DNA of 29,013 nt from Chara braunii (GCA_003427395.1 BFEA01000528.1:190970-219982), one strand, 5' to 3'. Shown: positions 17,534-27,406, counted from the first letter of the stretch. Notes: a model not told the origin generated them from the letters alone. A program made the numbers and translations.

Positions 17534-17677
17534 CATTTTTTATTTTTTTATTTTTTTATTAAAACAACCCGATCGTCTGCTAGGGGTGCTGGTAAAAGCA
17601 GACACCACTAGCAGCGTCGGGGAGGCTCCATCTATTGGTGGGGAGTAGCACCTGCTGGAAATCGGGTCCAGCGTCCC
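17534..17677 (-). repeat. Solo LINE 3' tail module
   Basis: The minus-strand copy starts at 17677 with GGGACGCTGGACCCG. Hairpin 2 is CTGCTAGTGGTG/CACCCCTAGCAG, extended by outer CCGACG/CGATCGG pairing, with loop CTGCTTTTACCAG. It ends in an A-rich tract broken by a few T. Confidence 0.8.
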
Positions 17678-17783
17678 TGTATTATACAATGAGTGAAGCA
17701 GAGGTGACCTGAATGTGGCTTGTTAGTATTCATGATGGACTGGGGTATGAATACCCCAGCGCTTTATCAACATTTTTAGTTAT

Positions 17784-18239
17784 TTAAGTACCATCTACCT
17801 TACCATTCTTGTCGTAGCCATATGCTGCTGTGTCTATGTAGTGTAGTGCCCACCTAGAGATTTCCTCTAGCAGTGCAGTATAAGTTGTCAATGTTGATTG
17901 ACAGTCTATCCCACATCTAAATACTGTTGGTGACTGTGCTGCTGTCCGAGGTGCCCGTACAGTTGACAGTTGACAGTCCAATGATCCCCCAATATCGCGC
18001 CAGGGGCCGTCAACTATTCCCTGCCCACCCACATACCGAAGGTACTCTAGGGCGGGGCACATGCCCTCATCCCACACACACCCATGCAGGTATCTGTCGA
18101 GATCAACATTTCCCAAGCATCGACAACTGAGAGCGTCACTGCCCAACCCATATGATGCTCTCTGACGAACCGCTTCGAGCATGCAGTGGGGCGCAGCATC
18201 CCATATGACGACCAACGTGACGTCGAAACCACATTTCAA
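17784..18239 (-). CDS. Unrecognised Cys-rich ORF, 151 residues
   Basis: I do not recognise this product. The minus-strand frame is open for 151 residues and contains seven Cys, with segments such as CRCLGNVDLDRYLHGCVWDE and YTALLEEISRWALHYIDTA. Near its end the minus strand reads AATGGTAAGG, which could be a splice donor, so the block may be one exon. It lies between a LINE tail and a LINE body and could also be chance or a fragment of another element. There is no visible signal peptide or membrane segment. Confidence 0.25.
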   Translation of the reverse strand: MKCGFDVTLVVIWDAAPHCMLEAVRQRASYGLGSDALSCRCLGNVDLDRYLHGCVWDEGMCPALEYLRYVGGQGIVDGPWRDIGGSLDCQLSTVRAPRTAAQSPTVFRCGIDCQSTLTTYTALLEEISRWALHYIDTAAYGYDKNGKVDGT

Positions 18240-18419
18240 ACCTGTTCCTTGGAATCCCCTGCCCGCGGTCAGAATTTGAACATCAAACCGTCCATAAGCA
18301 GCCCTCAGTTCCTAGTTTATCTGCTTCATCTCATCACTTACCAACCCCCAACAAATAGCAAAGATCATGAGAACAGCCCAGGCAGAGTCAACAGTCCCTA
18401 TCAACCAAAGGGGGAGAAC

Positions 18420-21400
18420 GCCACGGCGAAGAGTTTTGGAAAGAACAAAGACTCAGCATTAACAATGACATTAAATGGTTCAATAACGGCCTAGTGTTTC
18501 TGGGCCGTAAAGACATTTATAGATCTACAGGAAACAAATCTACATAAACGCATTTATGACCTTCATGAAAGACAAACCAATTAGGAAAAGCAACAAACCT
18601 TGGATGCTCTAGCAGATGAAATTCAGAATTTGGAAGAAGAACTGCTCAAACATATAGAGTACAGATGACAAGACTCAAGAATTATGGGCAAGCTTGGAAA
18701 ACACCAAATAGAAGGGGCTATGGATGCTAGATTTTTTTTCATGGCCAGTGTTAGAACTGAAAGATCAACAATTGAGGCACTAGCTGACCCCTTTACAATG
18801 AATGAACCCCTAACTACCTCCACCGCTGCCTGTACCAAAATAGTCAGGGATTTCTACAAAGTTATATTCACCTCTCAAAATGTTTCAATTCCTAAAAACC
18901 AGACTAATAAAAAGAGATGAATTTTTATTCCCTCTCAAAATATGTACAACGGATATTTGGCGAAATGAGTTAGAGAAGCCACTTACACAAGATGAAATTT
19001 GGAAGACCCTAATTCTGCTGGCGGAAGAAAAAACTACATGAATAGATGGTCTTCCCAAATAATTTTGGGAAGCAATGTATGAATCCTTATCTTAGGATTT
19101 AATGGGTTACTACCAATCAGTATCGAATTCAGGTGAAATGGGGGAGACCGTTAGTCAAGGTGTGCTCACTTTATTCTACAAGAAAGGAGAAAAATCCAAT
19201 AATAGGAACTATAAACCCATCACTCTTCTCACGGTAGTCTATAAATTAATAACCAAAGCGCTAGCAAACAAAATGTTGAATGTAATCGCAGACATCATTC
19301 ATCATTCTCAATCGAGATTTATCACAGGCAGGAACATCCAAGATAACATACTGCTGATAAGTGAACTCATTAAAATTACTCGTCAGTCTAAACATAATGC
19401 AGCATTTATTTTCATCGAGTTCAAAAAAACCTATGACCATGTTGACTGACTCTTTCTTGACAAATGCTTTGAAAAAATGAACTTTGGTCCATGTTTTAGG
19501 AGATGGGTGAAAATCATGCTTCAAAAAGCTATCACTAGGATTATGATAAATAGCAATGTGGCACCTCCAATAAACTTACAAAGATCAGTCTGGTAAGAGG
19601 ACTCACTTGCTCCCTTTCTATTATCATCATAATAAAAACACTAGAAACAAACATTAGGCGACATAAGGACATCAAAAGAATTCAGATATCATCTATCCAA
19701 AAAGAGACGATTCCGGTATGTTTCGTTTTTTTTTATGATCTCTCATTAATGATGAATGCCAGAGAAGAAAATATGAAAGCAATGCATAGTCTTATGATTA
19801 AATTTTGCACATTATCTGACATGAAAGTTAATTGGAATAATAAGACCTTAGGATGATGGAAGGTAAACCCAAAACCAATAATGAATTCATCATTAAATGT
19901 GTGCAAACTAAATTAAATCTATGAAAAAATAAACATACTTCAATCATGGGTCGTTCCTTGACCATTAATAATGTTATTCTGACATCCACAATCAGTCATA
20001 TGGGCACTAGATAAACCATCAATGTCTTCAACAATAATTAAAAGAATTTTTATGAAAGGGTAACCATGGTCTTCTATAATCCAACTGAAATTTGAAGGAG
20101 GGTTGGGCATCATGGACCCGGCCCCTCAAGTGATAGCACTCTCAATACAATGGATCAAGAGACTCCTCTTCAATCCACAAACTTCATGGAGTGTCTTAGC
20201 TTGGGAACAAATAAGGAGACTTGCCCCCATTACTATGGAAACTATTGATCAAGCAAAGTGGTTAGAAAATTGATCATGGCTTATCCCAAATTATGCACCA
20301 GGAAACAAAAACATACTACAAAACTCGGACAAAGTGGCAGTAAGACAAGACATCTGTAAGGATCCTTTCTGACTCAATCTCCTTCAAACATGAAGAAAAC
20401 TCCCTCTACCGGATAAACACTTCCCACTGAGATGGGAGAAAGTCATCCAACAACCCCTTCAATAATGCATGGATTAGAGACCTTCAATGATATTCGTTAC
20501 ACTGTAATGCAAATCCATGGAAATGATGGATAAAAAAGGGTATCACAAGGATAAAAGATATATAGGACAGTGATTCCAATGACTGAATTTCTCCCAACAC
20601 ACTACACAACAAACTTTCGTATTGCCACCATGTGGAAGAAAGTTTTGAAACCGTCATAAATTTAATTCCGCTAGATTGGGTTCGAATCCTCAAGAAAGGT
20701 CAAAACTTCCAAGAAAGCGATTAAGTAGGTTTAAAAACTGAGACTCAAGTGATAGAAAATGTATTAACACTCTCCCCTGACTCGACTGCTCTAGTTTCCC
20801 TCTTGACTTTAAACCAAAACAATATAGCAGCCCCTCATCTGGAAAACAATATGATCTAGGTTTCAATATAACTAATTTATAGAGTGTTAAGTAAAGACCC
20901 CTCATCGTGGTCGGCCTTCAGACCTACAACAAATATCTTTGATCTATCGATTGATTCGGCCAACTTGACATGGGGGGTTCGAAGGAAGCAGGACAAAAAA
21001 TACAAAAAATCCCTATATACTCCATCAATTAAATCTATCTATCGAATGTTAAGACCTAGAATCAACCTACGAGACATAGTCTCCCAGAGGGTCAGAGATG
21101 GATGCAACATCTGAACCTAAGCAAAGAAGAAAGCCACGTAAAATGGCTAAAATCGGTCAGAGCAAAACCTGAAAAAATAACATCTCTGCAATAACTGACA
21201 TTTTTTCTAAACACGAAAATGAGCGTACAAGAAAACAACATTTTTTAATGTTTTTTTTGTCCCAATGACGTCAGATGATCAGATCATCAGGTGTTGTGGC
21301 GACTCCCGATGATTTGACCATCGGATGTATGTTAACGGTACTTTATGTTGAGGTACATCAAATGAACAAAGTGAGATAACCACTTTCTCACCTGATGAGC

Positions 21401-22110
21401 AATAAAATTTTGACTAAGTCCACTTTCGTGAATTTAGAAAAAAATGTCAGTTTTAACGAAATCTCAGTTGAATGGCAAATCAAACATCGCTGCCTCCTAA
21501 AAAATAATCGGTTCATTGGCAGATCCTCCCTGGAAAAAAAAGGTATAGCTGAATCATGGTGTAAACTCTGCTTATCATATTTTCCCAATAGGAAAATCCT
21601 GGAAACAATTGAACATATCTTCCTAGTGTGCCCACATGCAGTCTGGCTTTGGAGATGGTGGGAACGGATCTGGAGTCAACTGGGTACAAAGACACAATGG
21701 CCATGGGGTTGGAAATAGATCCTACTGGAACCATGGTCTCCAGAACAGACAAATGCATTTAGTCAGAACCTGTTTACCCTGGGTAGGAGGATGATCATTT
21801 GGGCCATATGGCAAAGGAGATGCACTAACGAATGAGAGGTTGCTGGATTGGATGGTTCCGAGTTTACTGAGAATATCAAACAACAAATTCAAACAGATAT
21901 CTTGTACGAATGAAAAATAATTAAGGAAAAAAATCATTACAACACTTCCAAAAAAGATATATTCAAAACCTTTCAATCATTCAACAGAGTCTGGTTGAGG
22001 GGGGGGAATGCGGGGTAGGATAGGAAAGGTGGTGTGGAGTGGTGAGTCGGGCGAGGAAGCAGAAAGGCTAAATAGGAATTGCAAGTTAGTATTTAATGAT
22101 TAGACTGAGA
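18420..22110 (+). pseudogene. LINE ORF2 remnant (reverse transcriptase to zf-RVT)
   Basis: The longest open parts are 18684-18920, 19102-19449 and 21395-21718. The first catalytic motif is degraded to FIEFKKTYDHVD followed by TGA instead of Trp, and the second to FFYDL, so both active-site signatures are lost. The zinc motif is still readable (WCKLCLSYFPNRKILETIEH, then IFLVC). It is an old, dead copy. The 260-bp insertion at 21193-21452 splits the segment before the zinc region. Confidence 0.85.
21193..21452. mobile_element. 260-bp MITE inserted in the LINE
   Basis: The ends AACTGACATTTTTTCTAAA and (inward from the right) AACTGACATTTTTTTCTAAA form a TIR of about 20-30 bp that continues imperfectly as CACGAAA. 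The element sits exactly where LINE homology breaks, after the codons for TSLQ, and homology resumes with EWQIKHRC. ATCTCTGCAAT on the left and ATCTCAGTTGAAT on the right may be a decayed target duplication. Inner palindromes include GATGATCAGATCATC. Confidence 0.75.
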
Positions 22111-22305
22111 TAGATTCCCCAATTCCCCATCGCCCAATGGGGGATTTCCCCAACCCTTTCCCACCACTTCAGAATACTATTGTCCTATTATTATTGTATG
22201 ACTTGGATGAGTAGTAGGGCTAGTGCTTCATGTTCATCTTGCACCTTGGTCTGGGTAAAGAGGCTCACTATTCATCTCCTACCTCCTCAAGATTTTGTAC
22301 TCAAT

Positions 22306-22444
22306 GGGACGCTGGACCCGGTTTCCACCCTGCTAATGTTGCTCCCCACCAATAGATGGAGTGACAGGTGCAGGTATACTAATTGGGGATGTTCATATCA
22401 CCTCAACTAGTACTTCCTGCAGAGTCTTAAAAAAAAAAAAAAAG
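22306..22444 (+). repeat. LINE 3' tail module
   Basis: The module starts GGGACGCTGGACCCGGTTTC; hairpin 1 is damaged (CCACCCTGC instead of CCAGCAGG). The CCACCAATAGATGGAG box is intact. Hairpin 2 is divergent, GCAGGTATACTA against AGTACTTCCTGC, and poly(A) ends it. Confidence 0.75.
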
Positions 22445-22513
22445 GAAGAAAGGCCAAAGCAGGAAGACGAACATCAGAGCAAAGACCCTACCACCATCCA
22501 ATCTTCCATAGGC

Positions 22514-22544
<31 letters not shown>

Positions 22545-22551
22545 CTAGCCT
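22445..22551. other. Spacer with 26-base poly-T between two LINEs
   Basis: Short sequence between the poly(A) of one LINE and the start of the next, with a T run at about 22518-22544. No TSD is evident. Confidence 0.5.
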
Positions 22552-24702
22552 AGGTCTCCTGAACATCCAAGAGTCAAATGGTTGTCTCTGGAAACACCAA
22601 TTCGGGTACTAAGGATCTCCCTCACTGTTGATGGAAAAGAATGAATGGATCACCCTACCTACACTAGTCAAGATAGAGTTATGGAAAAACAAACATCTTT
22701 CACTAATGGGTCGCACGTTAGTCATTAACAATGTGGTCTTAGCTTCAATTTTGTATAAATCAGCAATATGGGCACTAGACAAGGCATCCCTAAAAGTATT
22801 TCATCAACAACTAGCTGCCTTTCTATGGAGAGGTAACCACGAGCTTAGAAATGTGATCAGCAGAGTCGCATGTTATCCAACCTATGACTAGGGGGGGGCT
22901 AGGGATCATTGATCCGGCTACTCAGGCCATGACTCTATCTGTCCAATGGATTAAGAGATTGCTCTTCAACCCCCAAACCCCTTGGTCTGCATTAGCTTGG
23001 GAACAAATCAAAAGGTTAGCCCCACTAACATCTTATGGTACTGATCTAACGATATGGCTAGAAAACAAATCCTGACCTTTGCCTAGGAGGTCCCCCTATC
23101 ATATACCAGATCAAGAGCTCTCAGATAGACAAGCAGCAAGAGACGATCTATGTCATGATTCCGTTTGGGTCACCCTTCTCCAAACATGGAGAAAACTCCC
23201 CCGTACATACAAAATTTCCCAGACCGATAAAAAGAAGTATGTCAAAAATCCCTCTTTGATAACAGATGGATCAGGGATGCTCAAGCATATATGCTTCAGT
23301 GCATGGAGTCACCTTAGAAAGGTTGGGTTAGAAAAGGAATCATAAGAGTCAAAAATATTTGGGACGAGGACACAAATGATTGGATTGAACCAGCCATAAT
23401 GCAAAGGCGCCTTCGCTACTGCCACCACCCTGAAGACACCTTGGAAAAAATCATTGACTTAATCCCATTAGAATGGATCCGAATCCTCGGAAAAAGACCC
23501 AAAGTGGAGATTAATGATTGGGTGGCAATCAGAGGACAACCCAAAGAGGTCGGCTCAATCCTAGATAAATATACGAACGGGGACGTCCTATTGAGCTCTA
23601 CGATCTAGGACAAAATAATTCCATTCTTTTAAAAAAGAACGGTCCGGTCAAGTGGGTTAACGATAGTCGAATCTTAGGAATCAGGGTGTTAAAGACAAAA
23701 GAACACCAACTAGCCTTCAAACCTGATACCCCCATCTCCAAATTGGCTCTACACCCAGTTAACTGGATCTGGGGCTCACCAAAAGGGAATAATGGAGCCA
23801 CCAAGAATAACAAATCATTCCAGCGATATCTGCATACTTTAACAGTGAAGTCCACATACCGAATGCTAAGAGTAAGAATCAACCTAAAAGATAAAGTATC
23901 GGAGTGATGGATGAAACATCTCAATCTCAGCAAAAAAGAAGTCAGCCGGATAAAATGGTTCAGACTTATGAGAGCAAAACCCGCAAAGTTTGTATCCCTT
24001 CAATGGCAAATTGAGCACAGGTGCCTCCCCACTAACGATTGGCTAATAGATAGATCCTCTCTAGAACAGAAAGGAATTGCTACACGCTGGTGTCGTTTTT
24101 GTAAGTCTGCTTTTCCTAGCAAGTTAATCCCAGAAACAATAGAACATGTGTTCATGCAATGCCCTGGAGCAATATGGCTGTGGAGATGGTGGGACCGAAT
24201 ATAGAGTCAACTTCACCCATCCATCCCCTGGCCGTGGGACTGGAAAGCTATCTTACTAGAATCTTGGGTGTCTGAACCTTTTGAAGAGTTCACACAAAAT
24301 CTATTTACTGTTGGAAGGACGGCGGTCATGTGGGCTATATGGTTAAGGAGATGCACCTTCGAAATGGAAGGAGTCAGATTAGATGGCCCGGATTTCACTG
24401 AAACAATCAAACAGCAGATCCAAACGGAGCTTCTCAATGAAAGGGAACGAACAGAAAATAAAATACAGCATCTATCCTCTAAATCTGAAATTCTCAAACA
24501 TATAAAACATTTTAGTCATAGCTGGCTTGGTGGGAACCAGGGAAGAAAGTTGGGGGAAATGAAATGGGAAGGGGGAAAGAGCCCGGAAAATGAAGGATTT
24601 TGCAGAGATTACAGGCTGTTTTTCCATGATTGGATAGTAGTGGACCCTTCAATCTCCCTTCGCTCTGTCGCAGATTTCCCAGATCCCTTCCGTCCACCTT
24701 GA
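22552..24702 (+). pseudogene. LINE ORF2 C-terminal half, several breaks
   Basis: Open pieces at 22628-22891, 22884-23075, 23079-23345, 23399-23608, 23686-23907, 23911-24204 and 24268-24702 align in order with the minus-strand LINE. They read NEWITLPTLVKIELWKNK, RTLVINNVVLASILYKSAIW, then SVQWIKRLLFNPQTPW, YCHHPEDTLEKI, and the zf-RVT motif CRFCKSAFPSKLIPETIEHV with FMQC. The tail ends FPDPFRPP before TGA at 24700-24702. Breaks include TGA for Arg near 23906 and TAG for Trp near 24202, both explainable by C-to-T or G-to-A change. It lacks the polymerase active site and is inactive. Confidence 0.88.
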
Positions 24703-24936
24703 CCACCACCAATGTCTATAGTCCTAAGTTCTTGGTACGGATATGATTGACCTCTGGAAGATGCTGGATCTCAAAGTCTAGGTGTTATGGAAGAATAGCT
24801 AATCAGTGCCTTGGAATAGTTACTAACTTGATATGGTTAGATCTGGCGCCCGCTCAAGTGGGTGAAGAGGTAGCTGTTTCCAAACTGGTTCAGGCACACA
24901 TCAACTTATGTTGGAAATTTCAGAAGTTGTTTTCAA

Positions 24937-25073
24937 GGGACGCTGGACCCGTTTTCCAGCAGGTGCTGCTCCCCACCAATAGATGGAGCCCACCTGGGAA
25001 TGCTAGTGGTGTCTGCTCTTACCAGCACCCTTAACATCTACCCGGGTGGTTTCGTTTAAAAAAAAAAAAAAAA
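24937..25073 (+). repeat. LINE 3' tail module
   Basis: It begins GGGACGCTGGACCCGTTTTC, with hairpin 1 and the CCACCAATAGATGGAGC box. Hairpin 2 includes outer CCACCTGGG/CCCGGGTGG and inner GTGGTG/CACC pairing around CTGCTCTTACCAG. It ends in A15 and lies 235 bases after the ORF2 stop. Confidence 0.85.
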
Positions 25074-25166
25074 GCTTCACGTCCACGTAACCTGTACCAG
25101 ATCAGGTCATCAACTTTCCTACCTGCTTTACCCAGACATAGGGCCTCGCTCCACTACCCAACACTT

Positions 25167-25680
25167 TCTTTTTTTTTTTTTTTTTTTTTGAAAAACAACC
25201 TGATGAAGAACTAGTGGTGCTGATAGGAGCAGAGACCTCTAGTACTGCCGGGGAGGCTCCATCTATTAGAGGGGAGCGTCACCTGCTGGAAAACGGGTCC
25301 AGCGTCATAGAATAGAAAATAGAGTTTCTTGCAGGTACATACTCCATGGCCAATTGAAATCTGACCCCTTAGTCCTCGAGCTCCCCCCTCCCTAGCTAGC
25401 CCTGCCTTTGCTCAACCCCCTACCTCCTTTCCTATGTTCTGCCATTTTACCCACTGCCCCCCCCATACCATTCCATGTTCACCAAAGCCAGGGGTGGGGT
25501 GGGGAAAACTCAACAAATCAGACAGAGGCCGAGGTGGGATAGAGGGGTCAACCTTCGTCCAGTCTCGAAAGCATAGACAGTACTCTGTTTCCCCATCTCC
25601 TACTTCGTCCCCCCCCTGTCTCCCTTCCTTTCCACACAACCTTTGCGATCCACCCCCCTTGTTCCCCGCCCAGCCAGTCC
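25167..25680 (-). mobile_element. 5'-truncated LINE, last coding part plus tail
   Basis: The minus strand from about 25680 reads GWAGNKGGGS, then YCLCFRDWTKVDPSIPPRP and a Pro/Gly/Trp-rich end at 25412-25414. This matches the last 80 or so residues of the other LINE ORF2s (RDYRLFFHDW, VDPSISLR). The 3' tail module follows at 25306-25167 with hairpin 2 ACTAGAGG/CCACTAGT and poly(A). It is the opposite orientation to the LINE just upstream. Confidence 0.7.
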
Positions 25681-25856
25681 TACATGCATTTGCACGCTTT
25701 CGGGACCCGATGCATTCAAAATGGTGGACTCGTCCGAATGAACCTGGTCCAGAAAGCATCCTAATGCCTGTAGAATGTAGTGTACTGGAGCAAGGCCCAT
25801 ACTACCAGACTGAGTATGACCCTACGGAATCCACCTACAGTGTAATGGCCAGATGC
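25681..25856. other. Unassigned stretch
   Basis: No gene or repeat is recognised between the LINE fragment and the 24-bp tandem repeat. Confidence 0.4.
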
Positions 25857-25941
25857 AAAAGGCATTCCCTGCCAAATACACAAAGGCACTCCCTATTACA
25901 CGCTCAAAGGCACTCCCTATTACACGCTCAAAGGCACTCCC
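25857..25941. repeat. 24-bp tandem repeat, about 3.5 units
   Basis: The unit CAAAGGCACTCCCTATTACA CGCT occurs exactly at 25881-25904 and 25905-25928. A degenerate unit comes before them and a partial one after. Confidence 0.85.
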
Positions 25942-25948
25942 ACCAACA

Positions 25949-26012
25949 GGCCGAGCTCAGTTGGTACACCCCTGAACTGTTGAAATACAGACCCCAAGTT
26001 TGAATCCTGACG
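25949..26012 (+). other. tRNA-like module
   Basis: GAGCTCAGTTGGTACA is a good A box. CTGT-TGAAAT-ACAG resembles an anticodon arm, and AAGTTTGAATCCTGACG carries a B box (GTTTGAATCC). The arms do not form a full cloverleaf, so it is probably a SINE-type head rather than a tRNA gene. It starts directly after the 24-bp tandem repeat. Confidence 0.5.
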
Positions 26013-26444
26013 CAATGAGATGCACAGAACAGGACAATCCTGAATTACCTGGGGCTGGTCAGTTCTATGATGATATCTCAAGGCTATCGCCCTTTCCCCA
26101 AAATAAAAGGAACCAAAAAACAAAAAAAAGGGCAATCCTTGCCAACCCATCTCTGAAGAGAACCAGTGTCTCTGTATGCCGTCTTCCATCTAAGGACCTC
26201 CCTCCACTACTCCGCAGCCGACTGGTATATGGACTGCTATGTGGACCACATACATGCCAGAAGATCAGCCATTTTGAATGTACTGAGTCCATTACCAGGT
26301 AGGTCCAAATACATGTTGAATGCTGTGCAGTGGAGCCACACTCCAAGCCACACTTTCCATCAGTTTCTACTCCCACTTTCTCCCTTTTATATATTTGTAT
26401 TTATATTTATACATATATATAAAGGTCCATGTTTGTAGTAGAGG
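26013..26444. other. Unassigned stretch with AT-rich tract
   Basis: No gene is recognised. An AT-rich tract of TATATTTATA type lies at about 26385-26422. Confidence 0.4.
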
Positions 26445-26693
26445 GTGGATGCTAGGCCTCGGGAGGTGCCTGTGGTCGTACTCAACCAGTGAGGAGATCA
26501 GATGGTTGGCGTCAACCCCAGGGACAGTCGTTTTTGTCCTCCAGGGGAGAGCCGGTTAACCGACCCCCCATTTTTCACCTTAGTTTATAAGAAAACCATA
26601 AGGCCATTTCAAGCAAACTCCACACCAATGTATAGAGCCCGTTAACCGCTTGTGGATGCTAGGCCTCGGGAGGTGCCTGTGGTCGTACTCAAC
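26445..26693. repeat. Exact 42-bp direct repeat, 207 bp apart start to start
   Basis: The word starting GTGGATGCTAGGCCTCGGGA and ending GGTCGTACTCAAC occurs at 26445-26486 and 26652-26693 without a difference. The second copy is followed at once by the LINE 3' UTR block. Confidence 0.85.
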
Positions 26694-26795
26694 GATCTGG
26701 CGCCCGCTCAAGTGGGTGAAGAGGTAGCTGTTTCCAAGCTGTTTCCAAGCTGTTTCCAAGCTGTTTCCAAGCTGTTTCCAATCTGGTTCAGGCGC
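26694..26795 (+). repeat. Isolated LINE 3' UTR block with 11-bp repeat expansion
   Basis: GATCTGGCGCCCGCTCAAGT GGGTGAAGAGGTAGCTGTTTCC is identical to the 3' UTR of the LINE at 24840-24881. Here the word GCTGTTTCCAA is repeated five times (26727-26781) where the LINE has it once. No tail module follows. Confidence 0.8.
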
Positions 26796-26951
26796 TCATT
26801 CGTGACCTGTTATATCCTAATCTTATCGCAAGTCGAGCCCTATAGCGGTGCGAACCAGACCTCTCTATCTAGACCTAGACCTACATCAACCCGCACCTTC
26901 CGAGGAGCCACAGACAACCCTGGTGCTACCATCTACTGAAGTTCCGCCTTG

Positions 26952-26979
26952 TGGGTGGGTGTGGGGGTGGGGGGGGGAA
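26952..26979 (+). other. G-rich quadruplex-type tract
   Basis: There are four or more G runs, GGGTGGGTGTGGGGGTGGGG and onward, within 28 bases. Confidence 0.6.
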
Positions 26980-27287
26980 CTACGCGGGAGTCGCAAAAAT
27001 GAGTTAGAATTGCAGTATGGGCCAAGATAGAGTTTCGAATTGCAGTTTGGGCAATGTATACAACCCAGCTTTCTGGTCAGGTAGTGTGCCTGAAGTGCAA
27101 TTGCAGACTGTATCTTGCCCCGTAGCGCAAAATGATAACTCGTGTTTGTGACTCTACTGAAGTTACCCCTTTTTTTTTCTTTTATTTAAAACCACTTAAA
27201 AAAAAAAAAAGCTATGTTCTTCTCTCAATTTCACCTCACACTACCTACCTACCACTACTCCTAATTGTTGGCACTTGTGTCAGAGAG

Positions 27288-27406
27288 TGGAACAAGAAAA
27301 GGAAACAAACTCCAAAAAAGAGAAAAAAAAGGAGAAAAGTAAGGAGAAAAGAGGAAAAGAGGAGAAAAGTAGGTAGAAAAATGAGAGGAGGAAAGAGGGC
27401 CTTGTT
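27288..27406. repeat. Purine-rich low-complexity tract
   Basis: About 120 bases of AAG/GGA-type purine sequence on the plus strand. ORFs through it are Lys/Arg-rich artefacts. Confidence 0.8.

Larger units (their letters stand above)
18420..22444 (+). mobile_element. LINE copy, strongly decayed, interrupted by a MITE
   Basis: Matches to the minus-strand LINE run colinearly. The N-side EQRLSINNDIKWFNNGLVFL is near 18435-18500 and EGAMDARFF near 18711-18735. Reverse transcriptase follows at 19102-19900 (GVLTLFYKKGEKSNNRNYKP, FITGRNIQDNILL), then the connecting region at 20100-21190 and zf-RVT at 21462-21720. The 3' UTR block GGGTAAAGAGG is at 22252-22262 and the tail module at 22306-22444. It is AT-rich and full of stops, mostly where the sister copy has Trp, Gln or Arg. 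The 5' end near 18420 is approximate, and no TSD was found. Confidence 0.85.
22552..25073 (+). mobile_element. 5'-truncated LINE, decayed, with complete 3' tail
   Basis: LINE homology starts at about 22552 with SPEHPRVKWLSLETPIRVL, which lies after the reverse transcriptase catalytic motif. It continues to the C-terminus at 24702 and is followed by the 3' UTR block ATCTGGCGCCCGCTCAAGTG GGTGAAGAGGT (24841-24871) and the tail module at 24937-25073. It stands head to tail behind the previous LINE, and its sequence is the best preserved of the AT-rich subgroup. Confidence 0.88.

Noticed and set aside
25857-25941. CRISPR-like array
   Set aside because: The units are contiguous with no unique spacers, and the sequence is eukaryotic in character.
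26694-26795. Independent tRNA-derived SINE
   Set aside because: It matches the LINE 3' UTR at 24841 and has no tail or TSD, so it is better read as a LINE fragment.
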